A stretch of DNA of 64,000 nucleotides from Meandrina meandrites (Eukaryota; Cnidaria; Anthozoa; Scleractinia; Meandrinidae): assembly GCA_963693305.1 (NCBI GenBank), contig OY855903.1, positions 50,801,150-50,865,149 on the forward strand. The letters are read 5' to 3'. The position numbers and the translations under genes are program-made. Positions 21,984 through 34,100 of this stretch are shown here, in pieces; the stretch's first letter is position 1; every line of letters starts with the position of its first letter. A model generated the notes under the pieces. The model worked only from the letters and a program-made list of their open reading frames with translations, did no database searches and had not been told where the DNA came from.

Positions 21984-24143
21984 GAAAGGCGGTGAACTCG
22001 TTTGCACGTTGTTCACTGCTAAATGGAAAGACGGGAAGAAAGCGTGCTGGAGGACATAGATTTTCGTGAATATTTCTCGCTTTATTTACTTATCTACAGC
22101 ATGGAAACTTATGCCAAGTGATTTAGGATAACTTCTTAACGGGAAGATCCGAAATAGTTGTTGACCTGAACATGATATATCAGAATACGAGTCAAAAACA
22201 GCGATAGTTGAAGCACTCTCTTCGGTTCCTGCGGCTGACCAAGACTGGAAAATTAACTGAGCTAATATAAAATTGTGTCCAGACCCGGTCAAGTTGACTG
22301 AAGTGGCGGATAAAAGACTGTTAAAAGCTACACCGAAAGGAAGAAAGATATTGATCTTCGCTGACTTCGCTGATAATTCAAATTATGTATATGTTCGTGG
22401 TGTGAGATTATTACCAACATTGGACGAAACTACCGTTTTCGTTGCTTGGTCTCCGATGTTATTTGGCTGGTTTGAAAGCTTTGCCCTGCAGAATTTACAA
22501 GCCTTCTCAAAATATGTGGTAATCGTAAATGTAAACATTTTGTTATGAGAATCTGTTTATACTTCATTTATGTGCGAATTCGATGTTGTGTCGGTTTTCA
22601 GATCTTCCCGTCAATTATAAGCTTAAATTTCGTTAAAACGGCTGCTTTAAAACCTCTTAGAATTAATCACTTTTTTTACACTTTTGCCTATTAAATGTTT
22701 CGTTTTAAATATATTTTTTTTTAGTTAGTGGAGTTAACTGTGAGATTCATCGTTGGATTTTGAAAAGAATATTCAATTATTGAGCTACACGGATCAAAAA
22801 CATGATTTCGCGCGCTGCATCCCACAAACAAATCAAAGCAAAAAAACGAGTAAACCTTCGGCAACGATACTTTACACCAACGATTAAACGATTTATTATC
22901 CAACTGCTCTATTTCACTCGCTCGCATTTTTGTCATTTTGGTGAGCGTGTTGAAATCTCCTACCCGTGATAAAATTTTAGATTCATAAACTAGTATTTAC
23001 GCCGGTTTTTATATTGCGAGTTGCCTGCGGCTGGGTGAGTGAGTTCAGACTTTTCCCAACGTACATTTGCCTGTTAGAAACGAAGGAAATTCATTCACTT
23101 CTCTGCATAAAATTCTCTTGGGTATTTAGCAATGTGTACGATAAATAAACATGCAGCGTAGTAATCATGCAACCAAACCAAGATGGTACAAAATTACATT
23201 GTAAGCTTATTAGACAGCGACCATCACTTCGTAAATCACAATCTGTCACAATTCTTACACAAAAAACAGCTTAAAAATGACTTAACCCGGCTCCCAATGA
23301 ATTTGCTGAGTTAGTTTTTCCGCTGTGATTTTCTTTGTTGTGGCGTGAGTTCATTTTGTTTAGCCGCGAGTTCACTTTGTTCAGTGCACTGAGTTGATCT
23401 TTTTGCCTTGAGTTGAACTTTTTGCCTTGACTGTTTCGAAGTAAATCAAAACAAATTTCTTCGCCTTCATCAAGGTCCTTTATACATTGAATAGCCCTTA
23501 GAGTTATGAAAAGTCTTTACACTAAAATTTGATGTGTGCGCCTACGTGCTTACGTGCATGAGGAACCCAACAAAGTGCAGCGACATGTACCTATATTTTG
23601 GGAAACAGTGCAAACTCGAGCAAAAGAATAATAAATAGGAGCTCCGCTTTTAGGCCTGCCTAAATCTATATATTACATTAACAATTTTGCGTTCTATGGC
23701 AGGCCTCTAAATTATTCTATACAATAATCGAGTTACTGCACGCGTTGTGATTGGTTGATGCCTCTCATCTATTAGTAGAATTTTACTAGTATACTTATGC
23801 AAATGCTGCAATCTGATTGGCTGAGCTACTCGTACACTATCAGCCATTATAGAGTACAGTGGTTATCGGTCGTCCACAAAATGCGACGTTTTTATCGTTT
23901 TTCCGAAGTTTTTGGAAGAAAGTTTAGATGTTAATGGAAAATTAAATTCGACTAAAAGAAGGACATTAGCGGTTTCTTGAGTTAAATAAAAGCTTGAAAT
24001 TATTGAAGAAACGGGTGCACTTGCATAAACAACTTCAAATTTACCAAGGACAATTCAATGCTTTCGATTTTAAGTTCAATAATGCGTAGAAAAATGATCA
24101 CAAGCCGTTATTTGTGCTTATTTCAGTTAGAATTCTACTAAAA

Positions 24144-24239
24144 CAATTAGATTATGAGATCGAGATTTCTAAGAGAAGATAGTTGATGAGGCCGCAGGCC
24201 AAATCACCTCATAGAAATCTCGAGATCATAATCTAATTG
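24144..24239. repeat. Hairpin element of 96 bp
   Basis: Arms at 24144-24171 and 24212-24239 are inverted copies with one mismatch. They begin CAATTAGATTATGAGATCGA and end in its complement. Confidence 0.8.
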
Positions 24240-24264
24240 CTTTAAAATCCAAAATAAAAGCCAT

Positions 24265-24430
24265 GTATATGTTGCGTTTTAAATTTATCTTTGGTTTAAA
24301 ATTTTTCAAACCATTTTTATTTTATTTTTCGTTGTCTTATTGTCTTTCATAATGTGAAACAAAGGGACACAAAAATCAAACTGGTTTGAAAAATGTTAAA
24401 CCAAAGATAAATATAAACCACAACATATAC
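24265..24430. repeat. Hairpin element of 166 bp
   Basis: Inverted arms of about 50 bp (GTATATGTTG, AATTTATCTTTGGTTTAA, TTTTTCAAACCA) face the complementary arm ending CAACATATAC. AT-rich loop. Confidence 0.72.
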
Positions 24431-24778
24431 GATCTTAATTCACTCCACTGTTTTCAACTTTTTTACTGTTACGTTGACGATTATTTTCGAACCATAAAAC
24501 ATAGTGATATTTCTACTAAATAGTGATAAATCTGACAAATCGAGTGGCCATTTTATGAATGGCTTTTTAGCTTCTGGTGTAAGGTAACAAGGTCTAACAA
24601 GCTACTTAGAAAAGAGAACTGAAATATCAAAACGTAGTTTTCTTAATTTTTTTTTGATAAATTACCAACCATCGCATCAACAGCGGCGTGAAACAACAAG
24701 TTAAAAATTTGTTTTTACAATTATCACTAAAACTAAATGTAAGCAAAACCGTAATACAGGACTTTCATAATCGTTTCT

Positions 24779-27700
24779 CTACACCTTGCCTCCAAACCAG
24801 TGATTCGTAGTTGATTTGTCGTTGAATGAGCAGCGAAACTCCGAGCTGAAACTGTTCTTCCAATAGCCGCCAAAATTAACCTCGTTGCCAAGGGAACCAT
24901 GTGTGTTGCCGAACTGGCAGCCATCGAGATCACTGAAGTGCGTCAATTGTTGACTAGTGGTCTGCCACCAGGCCGCGGTGCACTGGGTACAGTTATGTCC
25001 CCGGATGTTTATGTACTCCATCACCTGGCATTCACCGCTGGCTTGGTATGTCAGTGGATTCAGATTTTCAAACGTGGCCCGGACATAATCTCTGTAGTCA
25101 ACTCCGAACGTTGGGAAATCACACGTGACCCGCCAGTGGCTCGACTGCTCTGCCACAATCCGCATTCGGCTCCCGCCGATTCTGTATCTTTCCCAGTTTG
25201 GTGCACGTTGATTCGTAAATTTTCCCGCTAAAAGTGGCGCCTTTGCAAAACTTTCACCTCTCCTTCCTAAGCTCTGGGACATGACTAGAGTCCAGGCCCA
25301 GCCAGGTTCTGAAGTAAAGTCGCAGAACATTTCGTACAAGAGACACTCCGATCTCCCTTGTATGATGTAGAAACCTGATGTACGCGCCCCTTGTTTCCAG
25401 GCCTCCAAACAACTTTTCGGTTTCTGTAGAATTAATGTATTTATAACAAATAAGAGAAATACCGGTACATGATAAAAGGTGCAAATGGATACCCAGTTGA
25501 AAAAAGGTTCCCGCAAAATTTGTGAAATAAAATTATAATAATTTATCGGGGGGGGGGGGGGGGGGGGGGGTTTCGTGATCTCGTTTCACGCACAAATTTT
25601 ACCCAAGTTCGCGTGCCACGTATACTTGAAACAACAGAATTCACAAATCACGTGTCTTTTCTAGCTATTTTCACTCGTCATGGCCTAATTTGTGCCCTTT
25701 TTTCACGCGTCACGGTCACATTTTTGCCCTTTTCAGGTGTCACGGATAAACCCTTTGCTACAGTCTCGAAGCGAGAATCGACGCTGATGACGAGAAGATT
25801 TTCCTTGTATTTGCATACTCCAGCAGTGTCAAGAAGAGTGAGAGTCGAGTACTAGTGCATCGTTAAATTAAAGAACAGAACACAAACAAAATTATTGACA
25901 AAGGTGGGGCCAAATACATGAGGACTGAGGAGAAGCTGAACCCGAGGACACTTGGATGGGTCGCGATTTTGCTACCTTTTCAGTATACTCGGAAAAGACG
26001 CTTTACAAATGTCACGAACTTATGTAAACCATCACAAAACCAATTCCGACTTGGTTTTCACGTGACGTCTAAAATCCAGAATCGCAAGACCCTGAGTTTT
26101 TATCCTTCACTGGCTTTTATAGATGTCCTTAATACATTTTTTTGAAGGGTTTTAGCTTGATAGCATCCGCCGTCTTTAAGATAGACCATTTTGAATTTCG
26201 GAGTTTCACGCCACACGAGATCAAGATAACCGTCTGGAGGCTTTTACGTATGCTTTAAAAAATGCCCCATCCTGTGATTTTTAACAATCTGAACAGTTGA
26301 GATTTTGCGAGAAGTGTTTATGTGAATGTTAACATGTTCAGGAAAGTGACCTGACCACTTTTTATAGCAGAAGTGAATTTAAGATGTTTTCATTGATTTC
26401 TGGCCGCCATGTTGGTTCCCATCTGCATGCGCACCAACTTGGCGTTTCCATACTGTCAGTCTATAAATTCGTGTGGAACATTTTGACGGATAACTCGAGT
26501 ACGGAATACCGTTCAAACTCGAAACTTGGACAAGCAGAATATCTAGTAATTTTCTACAACCTGCAATATTCTTGAGCTTTTTGACTCAATAGTTTTAGAT
26601 TTACTTTTTTGCGCCGTGACAGTGAAAACCAGCACAAAACTGGATCGCGTTTTTTATTCACAATTCTGGAATGCAAATGGATGGACAGAACGCCATTCCA
26701 TCCATTCTGCTCCCAGGGGCAGAATGAACAGAATGTTGCAAATGAAAATCCAAGATGGCGGAAGGCGAGATGAGGCGAGATTCAAATACGTCCCTACCGG
26801 AGAAAAAATCAAGTTTTATTTTTGGACACAATGAAACATTGCTTCTAATTTTATTGTACCAAAAGTATGAGGCATTTTTCAGTAATATTTCGTAAAAGAA
26901 GAAGACAATTTCGCAAAAGATTGCCGACGAAATGAAGAAAAATGGCTACTCTCGATCCGTTGGTAACAAGCTGCGAGAACCGTTTATATTAAAGCTCAGG
27001 ACATCCGGCGAGCATCTCTTTTGACCAGCGTTTCAAATGTACTTCGACACAGGTGAAAGTTCTCCCTGAAGACAGAGAGCAGATATGCGGAATCAACATT
27101 CTTTGTATAGCCCGTGATTCGAGGGGTGTCTCCTCTCCTTTGTGAATAACACTGCCAGAACATTCGGCAAATCCATTACAGTCTCCATACTTTCTTCCTC
27201 CTTTGTTGCGATAATGGCTGCAATGGCAGCCTCTTTGTCGGCCGCCATATTTGTTACGCAATGTTTACTCGTGCCAGGACCGCGCATCTCGACGGGCGTT
27301 TTTTAATGCAGGCAATCCCGAATTATTCCTAGCATTCTGTACCAACCATTCTTATTCCAGACGTGTGGTTAAAAAAATGCGCCCCTAAACTGCCGCATTC
27401 CCACAGACTGTTAAAATGAGTTTGAATAGAACACGAGGGAAACGCAGAATAAGCGAAAAGTCCTTGCGGTTTGCTGCTTCCAGCCAATTTTGTTTTGATA
27501 TTAAAGGGAACCTCGGCTCTTGAGGCAAGTTGACATTGAGTTGTTTAAAATAGTGCCCAAATTAAAAATTTTACTGGACAGTAAGGAATGTATAACATTT
27601 TATAACATTTTATAACAATAATAAACAGAAAAGATTATCGCTTTTAAATTTCCCGCGCGCGGCCATTTTGGCATTTATGACGTCAATGCGTTCCCCATTG

Positions 27701-30700
27701 TTTCACGCAAAAGAACCCCTGCTTCCCAACAATAGCGCAACGCAGTGACGTCATATTGCCCAAAATGGCGGCGCGCGGGAAATTTAAAAGCGATATTCTT
27801 CTCCGTTTCTGATGATAATTAAATGTTATATCTCCCTTGTTCAGTTAAATTTGTAATTTAGGCATTATTTCTAACAACTTAACGTCAAGTTGCCTCAAGA
27901 GCCGAGGCTCCCTTTAAAAAAAATAATAAATCGGAAACACTGAAACTCTAACAAAGGAACTGAAGATAAATAGAGGATATTACACGGTGGCGAGAAGATA
28001 TGAATTTTATGTTCGAGTGGCAGAAACGATATCTCACGAGTTCGCTGCGCTCACTCGTGAGATGTCGTTTTTGCCACGTTCTTTTTATTATATGGAGACC
28101 AAATTGCCGATTTTTATTTCATTGTTTTCGAAAAATCGAGCAAGTTTTAGATATCACCGTTCGTCTTCACAGAAAATACAAAGCACCCGTGTCCGGGATA
28201 TAGAAAACTTACTGAATTCCAATCAAACAAAATACATGAAATATTTGTCAACTAAATATCGTAACACGTAAGAACTGAAAACATCACTGACTTTGACTTG
28301 AATCCGATGCGGCAATGTCTTGACGGCCGATAGTTTTCAACTGCTTTTGTTTTCTTCTTTACAACATCTTGCACTTTGTGAAATTCCTTGCGAAGAATTC
28401 TCTCTAAAAGCCTTCAAATCGTCAAGGTTTCCATTACCATGTTTTCGTCCTTGAGTTTTTCGGAAAACTAATTCGTCGCATAATTAAACAAATTAAACCT
28501 CCTTGTCGATGCTTGCTCACAACAAACCCGAACGACACAAGAAACCTTAACAAGAAACCAAGTTCATTCAACAAAGTAGAAATGGCGCGAATCGTGACGT
28601 CAATGAGCGATATGACACTCGCAAGCGTGTCATACCACAGGCTTCCCAAGCTCAAAAGTCGTCTTTTTGATGTGTTTTTGAGAGCCCTTCGAGCGGCCGA
28701 CTTTACATACGTGGTGTATGCGGCAGCTTGTGTATATAGAGAAATGTATGGGAAAATCACGGAGTCTCTAAAATCGGGTAAATAACTATCTATTTTAAAA
28801 TAAAGTTTACCTACCTCAAATGTGTCACTTACTTGTGTCTTGTGCCGAATTTGAAGCCATTCCGACGTCATTTAGCGAAGTTATTCGAAGTCGTTGTCTC
28901 CCCTTCTAAAAAGAAGGAAAGGCAGACCACTCCATCGATCGCTGGCCAGAGCTCACTCCACAAATCGCTCTCTCCTCAAAAGGAAAAGTCCCGAATCGCA
29001 ATAAAACCAACAGTTCCATAAAGCTCAATAAATTTCACTCCACATACGTGTTCTTCGGCGGTCGAAAGACTCGTAAAGAACGAGAAATTTTGCTTTAATT
29101 TCGCCTATTAGGCTTTCCAAATATGCTTGTGACCGACCCCGCGACAACGGTCGTTACTCAACGAATAGTATCTGATCTCTGATTGGTCCATTTGAACCAA
29201 GTCACGCGCTGATAACACGACACTCCACCGGAGGGAAAGTACATTTTGTCACGATTCAAGTTTCACGCTAGGGCTCCCAAGGGAAGTTTTCCCAACACAT
29301 CAGGCGATATACCATCTTTTCCAGATTCGAAATTCTCCTTCTCGCTCGTCGAATGTTCAACTATTCTTCTGATGGCCGTTGTCGATTCGTACTTAAACTG
29401 GTAATGAGAAATCAGCCAAAGCTTCCATTTCGCATAAAGTGCATCGTCTTTTTCGTGTTCGTTTTCAGACACAGGCGACCCTCTCTTACTGTTTACGTTT
29501 AGAGAGTTCCGCGGCAAGTCACGATCGTTCTTCTCCCGCAAAGCCGAGGCATTCGTTTTTATGACCGAAGACATATTAAGAAAACATATCGAGCCAACAC
29601 AACGATGGAGTTCAGTGAATTTCTTCAGCTCAGGGAAAACTGTACACTCAATACAAATTTGAATATGTAAATATGGCTGTGATTGGCTATTGCGAACAAT
29701 ACAGCTTTCAGAAAACATCCCTTGGGAGCCCTAGCGTGAAACTTGAATCGTGACAAAATGTACTTTCCCTCCGGTGGAGTGTCGTGTTATCAGCGCGTGA
29801 CTTGGTTCATATGGACCAATCAGAGATCAGATACTATTCGTTGAGTAACGACCGTTGTCGCGGGGTCGGTCACAAGCATATTTGGAAAGCCTAATAGGCG
29901 AAATTAAAGCAAAATTTCTCGTTCTTTACGAGTCTTTCGACCGCCGAAGAACACGTATGTGGAGTGAAATTTATTGAGCTTTATGGAACTGTTGGTTTTA
30001 TTGCGATTCGGGACTTTTCCTTTTGAGGAGAGAGCGATTTGTGGAGTGAGCTCTGGCCAGCGATCGATGGAGTGGTCTGCCTTTCCTTCTTTTTAGAAGG
30101 GGAGACAACGACTTCGAATAACTTCGCTAAATGACGTCGGAATGGCTTCAAATTCGGCACAAGACACAAGTAAGCGACACATTTGAGGTAGGTAAACTTT
30201 ATTTTAAAATAGATAGTTATTTACCCGATTTTAGAGACTCCGTGATTTTCCCATACATTTCTCTATATACACAAGCTGTCGCATACACCACGTATGTAGA
30301 GTCGGCCGCTCGAAGGGCTCTCAAAAACACATCAAAAAGACGACTTTTGAGCTTGGGAAGCCTGTGGTCATACGGAAAATACGCCACTCAGGTCCCGGAT
30401 GGAGTGGCGTATGGATTCTACGAGTGGTTTAGTTCCCAGTAAAACACTCTCCTCCATATAATAATTAGAATTACAACGCGTTCTCAAATCAACAAAACAC
30501 ACTGTCACGGTGCATTGGTCACCGGGCCCTAAGCCAAACAGAGTTGTAACGCGTTTTCAAATCAACAATAACACACTTGGAATTTGATGAAAGTGAAGGT
30601 TACCTTTTATAGTTCCGCTTTAAACAACACATTGATCTAAACAGGACATTAAAACATTGAACACTACAAAACGCTGTTACAATTTGACTTTTAGAGGACA

Positions 30701-31144
30701 GAAGTATTGGACTCAAGAAGGAATAAATTGATGTTACACTATCAGTTACATTAGTGTGTCAAAACATATGGACCGCTTGCTAGTTTTGCTGATGATCAGC
30801 ACTAGGAGAGAACCTACCTTTTTTCTTTTCATTCGAACAAAGACGAACCCTCGTCTCTTCTCAAAGCGCTTTTTTCCCTCAAGGTTATTTTCATTCAGCT
30901 CGCAGACGCCATCTTTGATAGCGGAAGTCTGATAGTTGTACGATGAACACATCGGATCGGCCAAGCACTTGTGCCCGCAGCTGAGAATCCCGCGGGTTAA
31001 AAGGGATTTGTACCTGTGACCGATTAAGATTGTGTTATCGAGGATCAAGCCTTGTGATTCGTAGCAGAATTCTGTTCGGCTAAAGCGAGGGAAGAGAAAC
31101 TGAACAAGAAAGAAAAGCTTGCTTATAATTAGCGTTGCCTCCAT
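24779..31144 (-). CDS. Secreted PAN/apple and fibrinogen-like domain protein
   Basis: Two coding exons. Exon 1 (31144-30818) encodes a hydrophobic signal peptide (MEATLIISKLFFLVQFLF) and a PAN/apple-type domain with cysteines in FCYES, SCGHKCLADPMCSSYNY and GVCELNEN. It ends in phase 0 at AAG|GTAGGT. Exon 2 (25423-24779) follows a CAG acceptor and encodes a fibrinogen C-terminal-like domain: KSCLEAWKQGARTSGFYII, EMFCDFTSEPGWAWTLVMS, then FGGYWKNSFSSEFRCSF and HWFGGKV at the stop. PAN plus fibrinogen-like architecture is common in cnidarian secreted, lectin-like proteins. A role in recognition or adhesion is inference. The second domain is divergent and may lack ligand-binding residues. The 5.4-kb intron is packed with transposons and a poly-G tract. 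An additional middle exon cannot be excluded, although the phases fit direct joining. Confidence 0.78.
25548..25570. repeat. Poly-G tract (23 G)
   Basis: A homopolymer in the intron, 124 bp upstream (on the minus strand) of the fibrinogen-like exon acceptor. On the transcribed RNA it is poly-C. Confidence 0.9.
26400..26640. repeat. Dispersed repeat, copy 2 (related to 6000-6232)
   Basis: Shares GGCGTTTCCATACTG, GATAACTCG, ACTTGGACAA and GTGACAGTGAAAACCA in the same order as the copy at 6000-6232. It lies in the intron of the PAN/fibrinogen-like gene. Confidence 0.55.
27505..27913. mobile_element. TTAA-flanked foldback element (409 bp)
   Basis: The left end AGGGAACCTCGGCTCTTGAG and the right end CTCAAGAGCCGAGGCTCCCT are inverted with one difference. 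TTAA flanks both sides (27501-27504 and 27914-27917). Internal arms repeat ATCGCTTTTAAATTTCCCGC and its complement around a GC-rich centre with GACGTCA sites. TTAA duplication fits piggyBac- or Kolobok-mobilised MITEs. In the intron of the PAN/fibrinogen-like gene. Confidence 0.85.
28017..28077. repeat. Hairpin, GTGGCAGAAACGATATCTCA type
   Basis: Inverted arms of 24 bp, with two mismatches, surround TTCGCTGCGCTCA. The motif 'CTCACGAG...CTCGTGAG' makes a tight hairpin in the intron of the PAN/fibrinogen-like gene. Confidence 0.75.
28635..30367. mobile_element. 1,733-bp element with 656-bp near-identical inverted arms and a TCATA target duplication
   Basis: The element begins CCACAGGCTTCCCAAGCTCA and ends with the complement TGAGCTTGGGAAGCCTGTGG. 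The direct repeat TCATA lies outside both ends (28630-28634 and 30368-30372). The arms, 28635-29290 and 29712-30367, have equal length and few mismatches; one example is GGTCCATTTGAACC against GGTCCATATGAACC. The 421-bp loop is unique and carries a long frame (separate entry). The arms themselves contain open frames on both strands, including the 62-codon frame starting MCLVPNLKPFRR. No known transposase motif was seen. A 5-bp duplication with very long TIRs does not match a superfamily I can name with confidence. Confidence 0.85.
29263..29718 (-). CDS. Hypothetical open frame in the loop of the long-TIR element
   Basis: A 151-codon frame on the minus strand fills the loop and extends into both arms. 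A start at the inner methionine (MSSVIKTNASALREKNDRD) would give about 103 residues. The sequence is highly charged (SENEHEKDDALYAKWKLW, STSEKENFESGKDG) and ends LGKLPLGALA. No domain was recognised. It is the only long frame in the loop and could be a transposon protein, a captured fragment or chance. It also lies inside the intron of the PAN/fibrinogen-like gene, on the same strand. Confidence 0.3.
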   Translation of the reverse strand: MFSESCIVRNSQSQPYLHIQICIECTVFPELKKFTELHRCVGSICFLNMSSVIKTNASALREKNDRDLPRNSLNVNSKRGSPVSENEHEKDDALYAKWKLWLISHYQFKYESTTAIRRIVEHSTSEKENFESGKDGISPDVLGKLPLGALA

Positions 31145-34100
31145 CTTTCAGCTGCACGCTATAGTTAAGTAGCTTGCATGAGCCAGCTGTCCTTTCATGA
31201 GCCAAATGTCACTCACAAAAGTCACTTGTAAACCGGTAAAGGGGCGGACTTGGACAGGGGGGAATGGTAGAGGGCAACATGGAACATTGTACGTAAGGGT
31301 GGCTGGGTTCAAAGATTTTTGGAGACCCTCAAGTTATAGGCAGTACAAATATCTAAGATATGACAGATACAGAACTAATTTCTTATAAATTGATATACGT
31401 TTTTACGCGGGCTATTCTGCCGCTCTCATGCATCCAAGAAATGTTCTATTTGTGTGCAAAGCTCCCGTTAAAGTTGTGATCAAGGTAAGCAGTTCAATTA
31501 GGAGATTGACAGAAGGGATCACCTTCACCACAAATGCCTTATATAATTCGTAATTCTTCCATCGGCAATTATGCAAGAATGTACCGAGACCACTAAGGAG
31601 TTTAATTTTGACCTCGAAACTAAAAGGGCAGCCATGTTGTGCTTTGCGTAACATTTCTTCCCACTCCCCCTTCCTCCTCACCCCCACCCCCCTTCCCCAT
31701 CCAGCCTTGTTCTTCAATCGCGTACAATTTTAATGACGGCAGGTGGGTTTGACATAACATTTCCTTTTTAATTTGCCACTTGAAAACAGTTTGACGTCGG
31801 CTTTTAAACTAAAAGTTTAAAAGGAAGCTGACAGTTTCACAGTTTCGTATTATTCACGAAAAATAAAACATCTACCATATGAAAATTTTCCTCGCTTTCC
31901 AATTAAAAACACAACAAAGCAGTCATGTTCAGAAAAAAAATCTTGCACAAAAAAATGTTGTAAGTTAAACGCATTCTTAGTTGATGTAAAATGCGACGCT
32001 TAAACCAGGCCTAAGTCGCGAAATTAATCCCCTCAAACCAAAAAAATACTTGCAAATGCACTATTAAATTTCTGCAAGAACTGTAGATCCACATGAATTA
32101 AACTATTTCAATAGAATTTTCCTTTAATGGGTCCTGTTTTTCTCCTAAAATGAAAACAAGGGTCTTTGAATTGTTTGGGCGGGAAAAATGTCAGTCAAAC
32201 GAAAGCCAATCGAATGACTGCTAGTTAGCTGTAACAAAGGTGGTCAAAACCGTCTGTAGCATCACTTTCCACTTTGCATTCCCATTGGTTTTTTTAAGTG
32301 CTCGCAGCTGATTGCTTGGTGGAAAATGTCTTTTCGGCAGTCCATCAGCTGTCACTGAAGAAAAAATGTCATCTCGAACTTCCGTGCACTTTCAGTTTTT
32401 AGTATGTGAGTGCTAATACTAATGTTGGTGTCTGTTGTTTTTGTGGAGATTAAAATGTCGTTTCAAATAATAAAAGGACCAGCTATGATTTCGAAAAATA
32501 AGAGCAGCTCTTGAATTCGGGTAACAAGAACGTCAAAGAACGTCAAAATGTCGTTTCGTCCAAAATTTCACAAAATATTATGTCACTTTAATTGACGTAT
32601 ACTGCAAAGAGTCCACATAAGTCAAACCGTGTACGCTAACAATAATATCCGTTTAAAAGGCCCTGCACGATATGAGAAAACAAGAAAGTCTTTTGCAGAA
32701 ACCACCTCATTGGGTGTCCCTGATTAGATTGCAAAATCCCGCTGCGGGGAAGTTCTAGTTCTTAGTAAAAGGAGACGAATTCTCCACCAGCTCTAATAGA
32801 ACCAGTCATTTTGATTACAAGTGGAAATGTCTGAATTGATGAAAACGGCCGCTTTTACAATGTTATATTAGCCGGAACGAATATGCATGCGTAATCCGTA
32901 TGAATCTACACGAGCAAGCTTTTTTTGGTTAGGCTGTGGTTACTAATCACTGAAAAATGAAAAATTTACTTTAGTGCTTCTTCAGTGATCGAACTAAGAG
33001 TCGGACTTCGTTAAAAATAGCTTTTACATGGAGAACAAAATTACTAGCGTGTCCCAGCAGTTTACATTGTGGCCCTTAAATAAATAAGCAATCAAATATT
33101 GTAAATATTTAACTCAGAAACTTATTAAAAAAAACAACTGGTGGGAGTTTGACCAGGTGGCTATTTACAAAGCGCTAAAGAGTTAATTTGCTCTAGCCAA
33201 ACACAAATCCATCTAGTGGCAGCGCGGATGATTTTAATCCGGGACATCTTGATAACAAGTCCAGCGCCCTAACTATCAGGCCGCGCTGCTTTTTGGCGGA
33301 TAATTCATTTGTTTGCGCGCAAAGACGGGCAACAGAAGAATTGTAAATTCGTCTCAATGGTCAAATGACTCAATATAAAGGCAGGCACAAGACGAGTGAC
33401 ACAACTGTGTAGCCAAAGACGAAATAAGGGCTTAGCGCGTCCGTTCGCGTCAGTTGGCGCGTCAGTTCGTCTGGATGGACTATGGGTCTCCACTGAGAAT
33501 AACAAAAAGAACCCAATCTCAGGATGTTATAGTAGGAAACTGTTCGTGTTGAACTGTCCTTAACATACTTCCTTGATTAAATGCTCCGAATCTTATTCAG
33601 GATTTCACCAAAAAGCTTTAGTTCGATTAAGTTTTACAATTACACTTTACTGTTGCTTATAAATTTGGAGGACAGTATACAATACCCGCGGCAGTCTCGT
33701 GATTTACTCGTTTTCTTTCTGACTGATTTAAGGGAAGGTTAGTTTTTATTTTAGATTTCATTCTTTTCTAGGAGCAGTTTTTCAAGGAAGTGTGGTATTT
33801 TATGACCGAATTCAAACTGACCAGTTTCTTGTTCAATTCCAAGACAAGATAAAAAAAAAAACAGATTTCAAAGTGGCAGAGGAATTAACATATGTTCGAG
33901 TGTTCTCAATGTTAATCTTGACTGTGCGAAAAGCTTGTATTGTGTTTCATGCCGTTATGTTTACAGTATTTTACCATGCATATCTTCCAAATATGAAAAA
34001 TATAAGCCTACAAAATTAAGTCCACAAAAACGACTTTTATAAAATTAAACCTGGACTTATTTTTCAAATTTTAAATAAAAAATTTCAAATTTGCCGACTA

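Larger units (their letters stand above)
20325..24778. other. Intergenic region rich in short hairpins, no gene recognised
   Basis: AT-rich spacer left of the fibrinogen-like exon. It contains four clear hairpin elements (listed separately), G-rich stretches near 21430-21500, and many CAAT/TATA-like words with no coding support. Short open frames here, for example 22273-22548, have no conserved motif. Confidence 0.6.

Noticed and set aside
22273..22548. A 91-codon frame (MCPDPVKLTEVADKRLL)
   Set aside because: It has no recognisable domain, splice context or conserved neighbour, and this frame length is expected by chance.
24779..25516. The full 245-codon frame, including MREPFFNWVSICTFYHVPVF, as one protein
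   Set aside because: The part before KPKSCLEAW lies upstream of a good splice acceptor (CTACAG at 25424) and is intronic; the PAN exon joins there in phase.
27093..27287. Minus-strand frame starting MAADKEAAIAAII as a transposase or gene start
   Set aside because: It stops after about 50 codons, continues in no clear frame, and lies inside an intron; evidence is too weak to call.
30131..30442. A 103-codon plus-strand frame ending YGFYEWFSSQ as a gene
   Set aside because: It crosses the right border of the long-TIR element at 30367, so its two halves come from different sequences; the other arm carries the same frame with a different ending.
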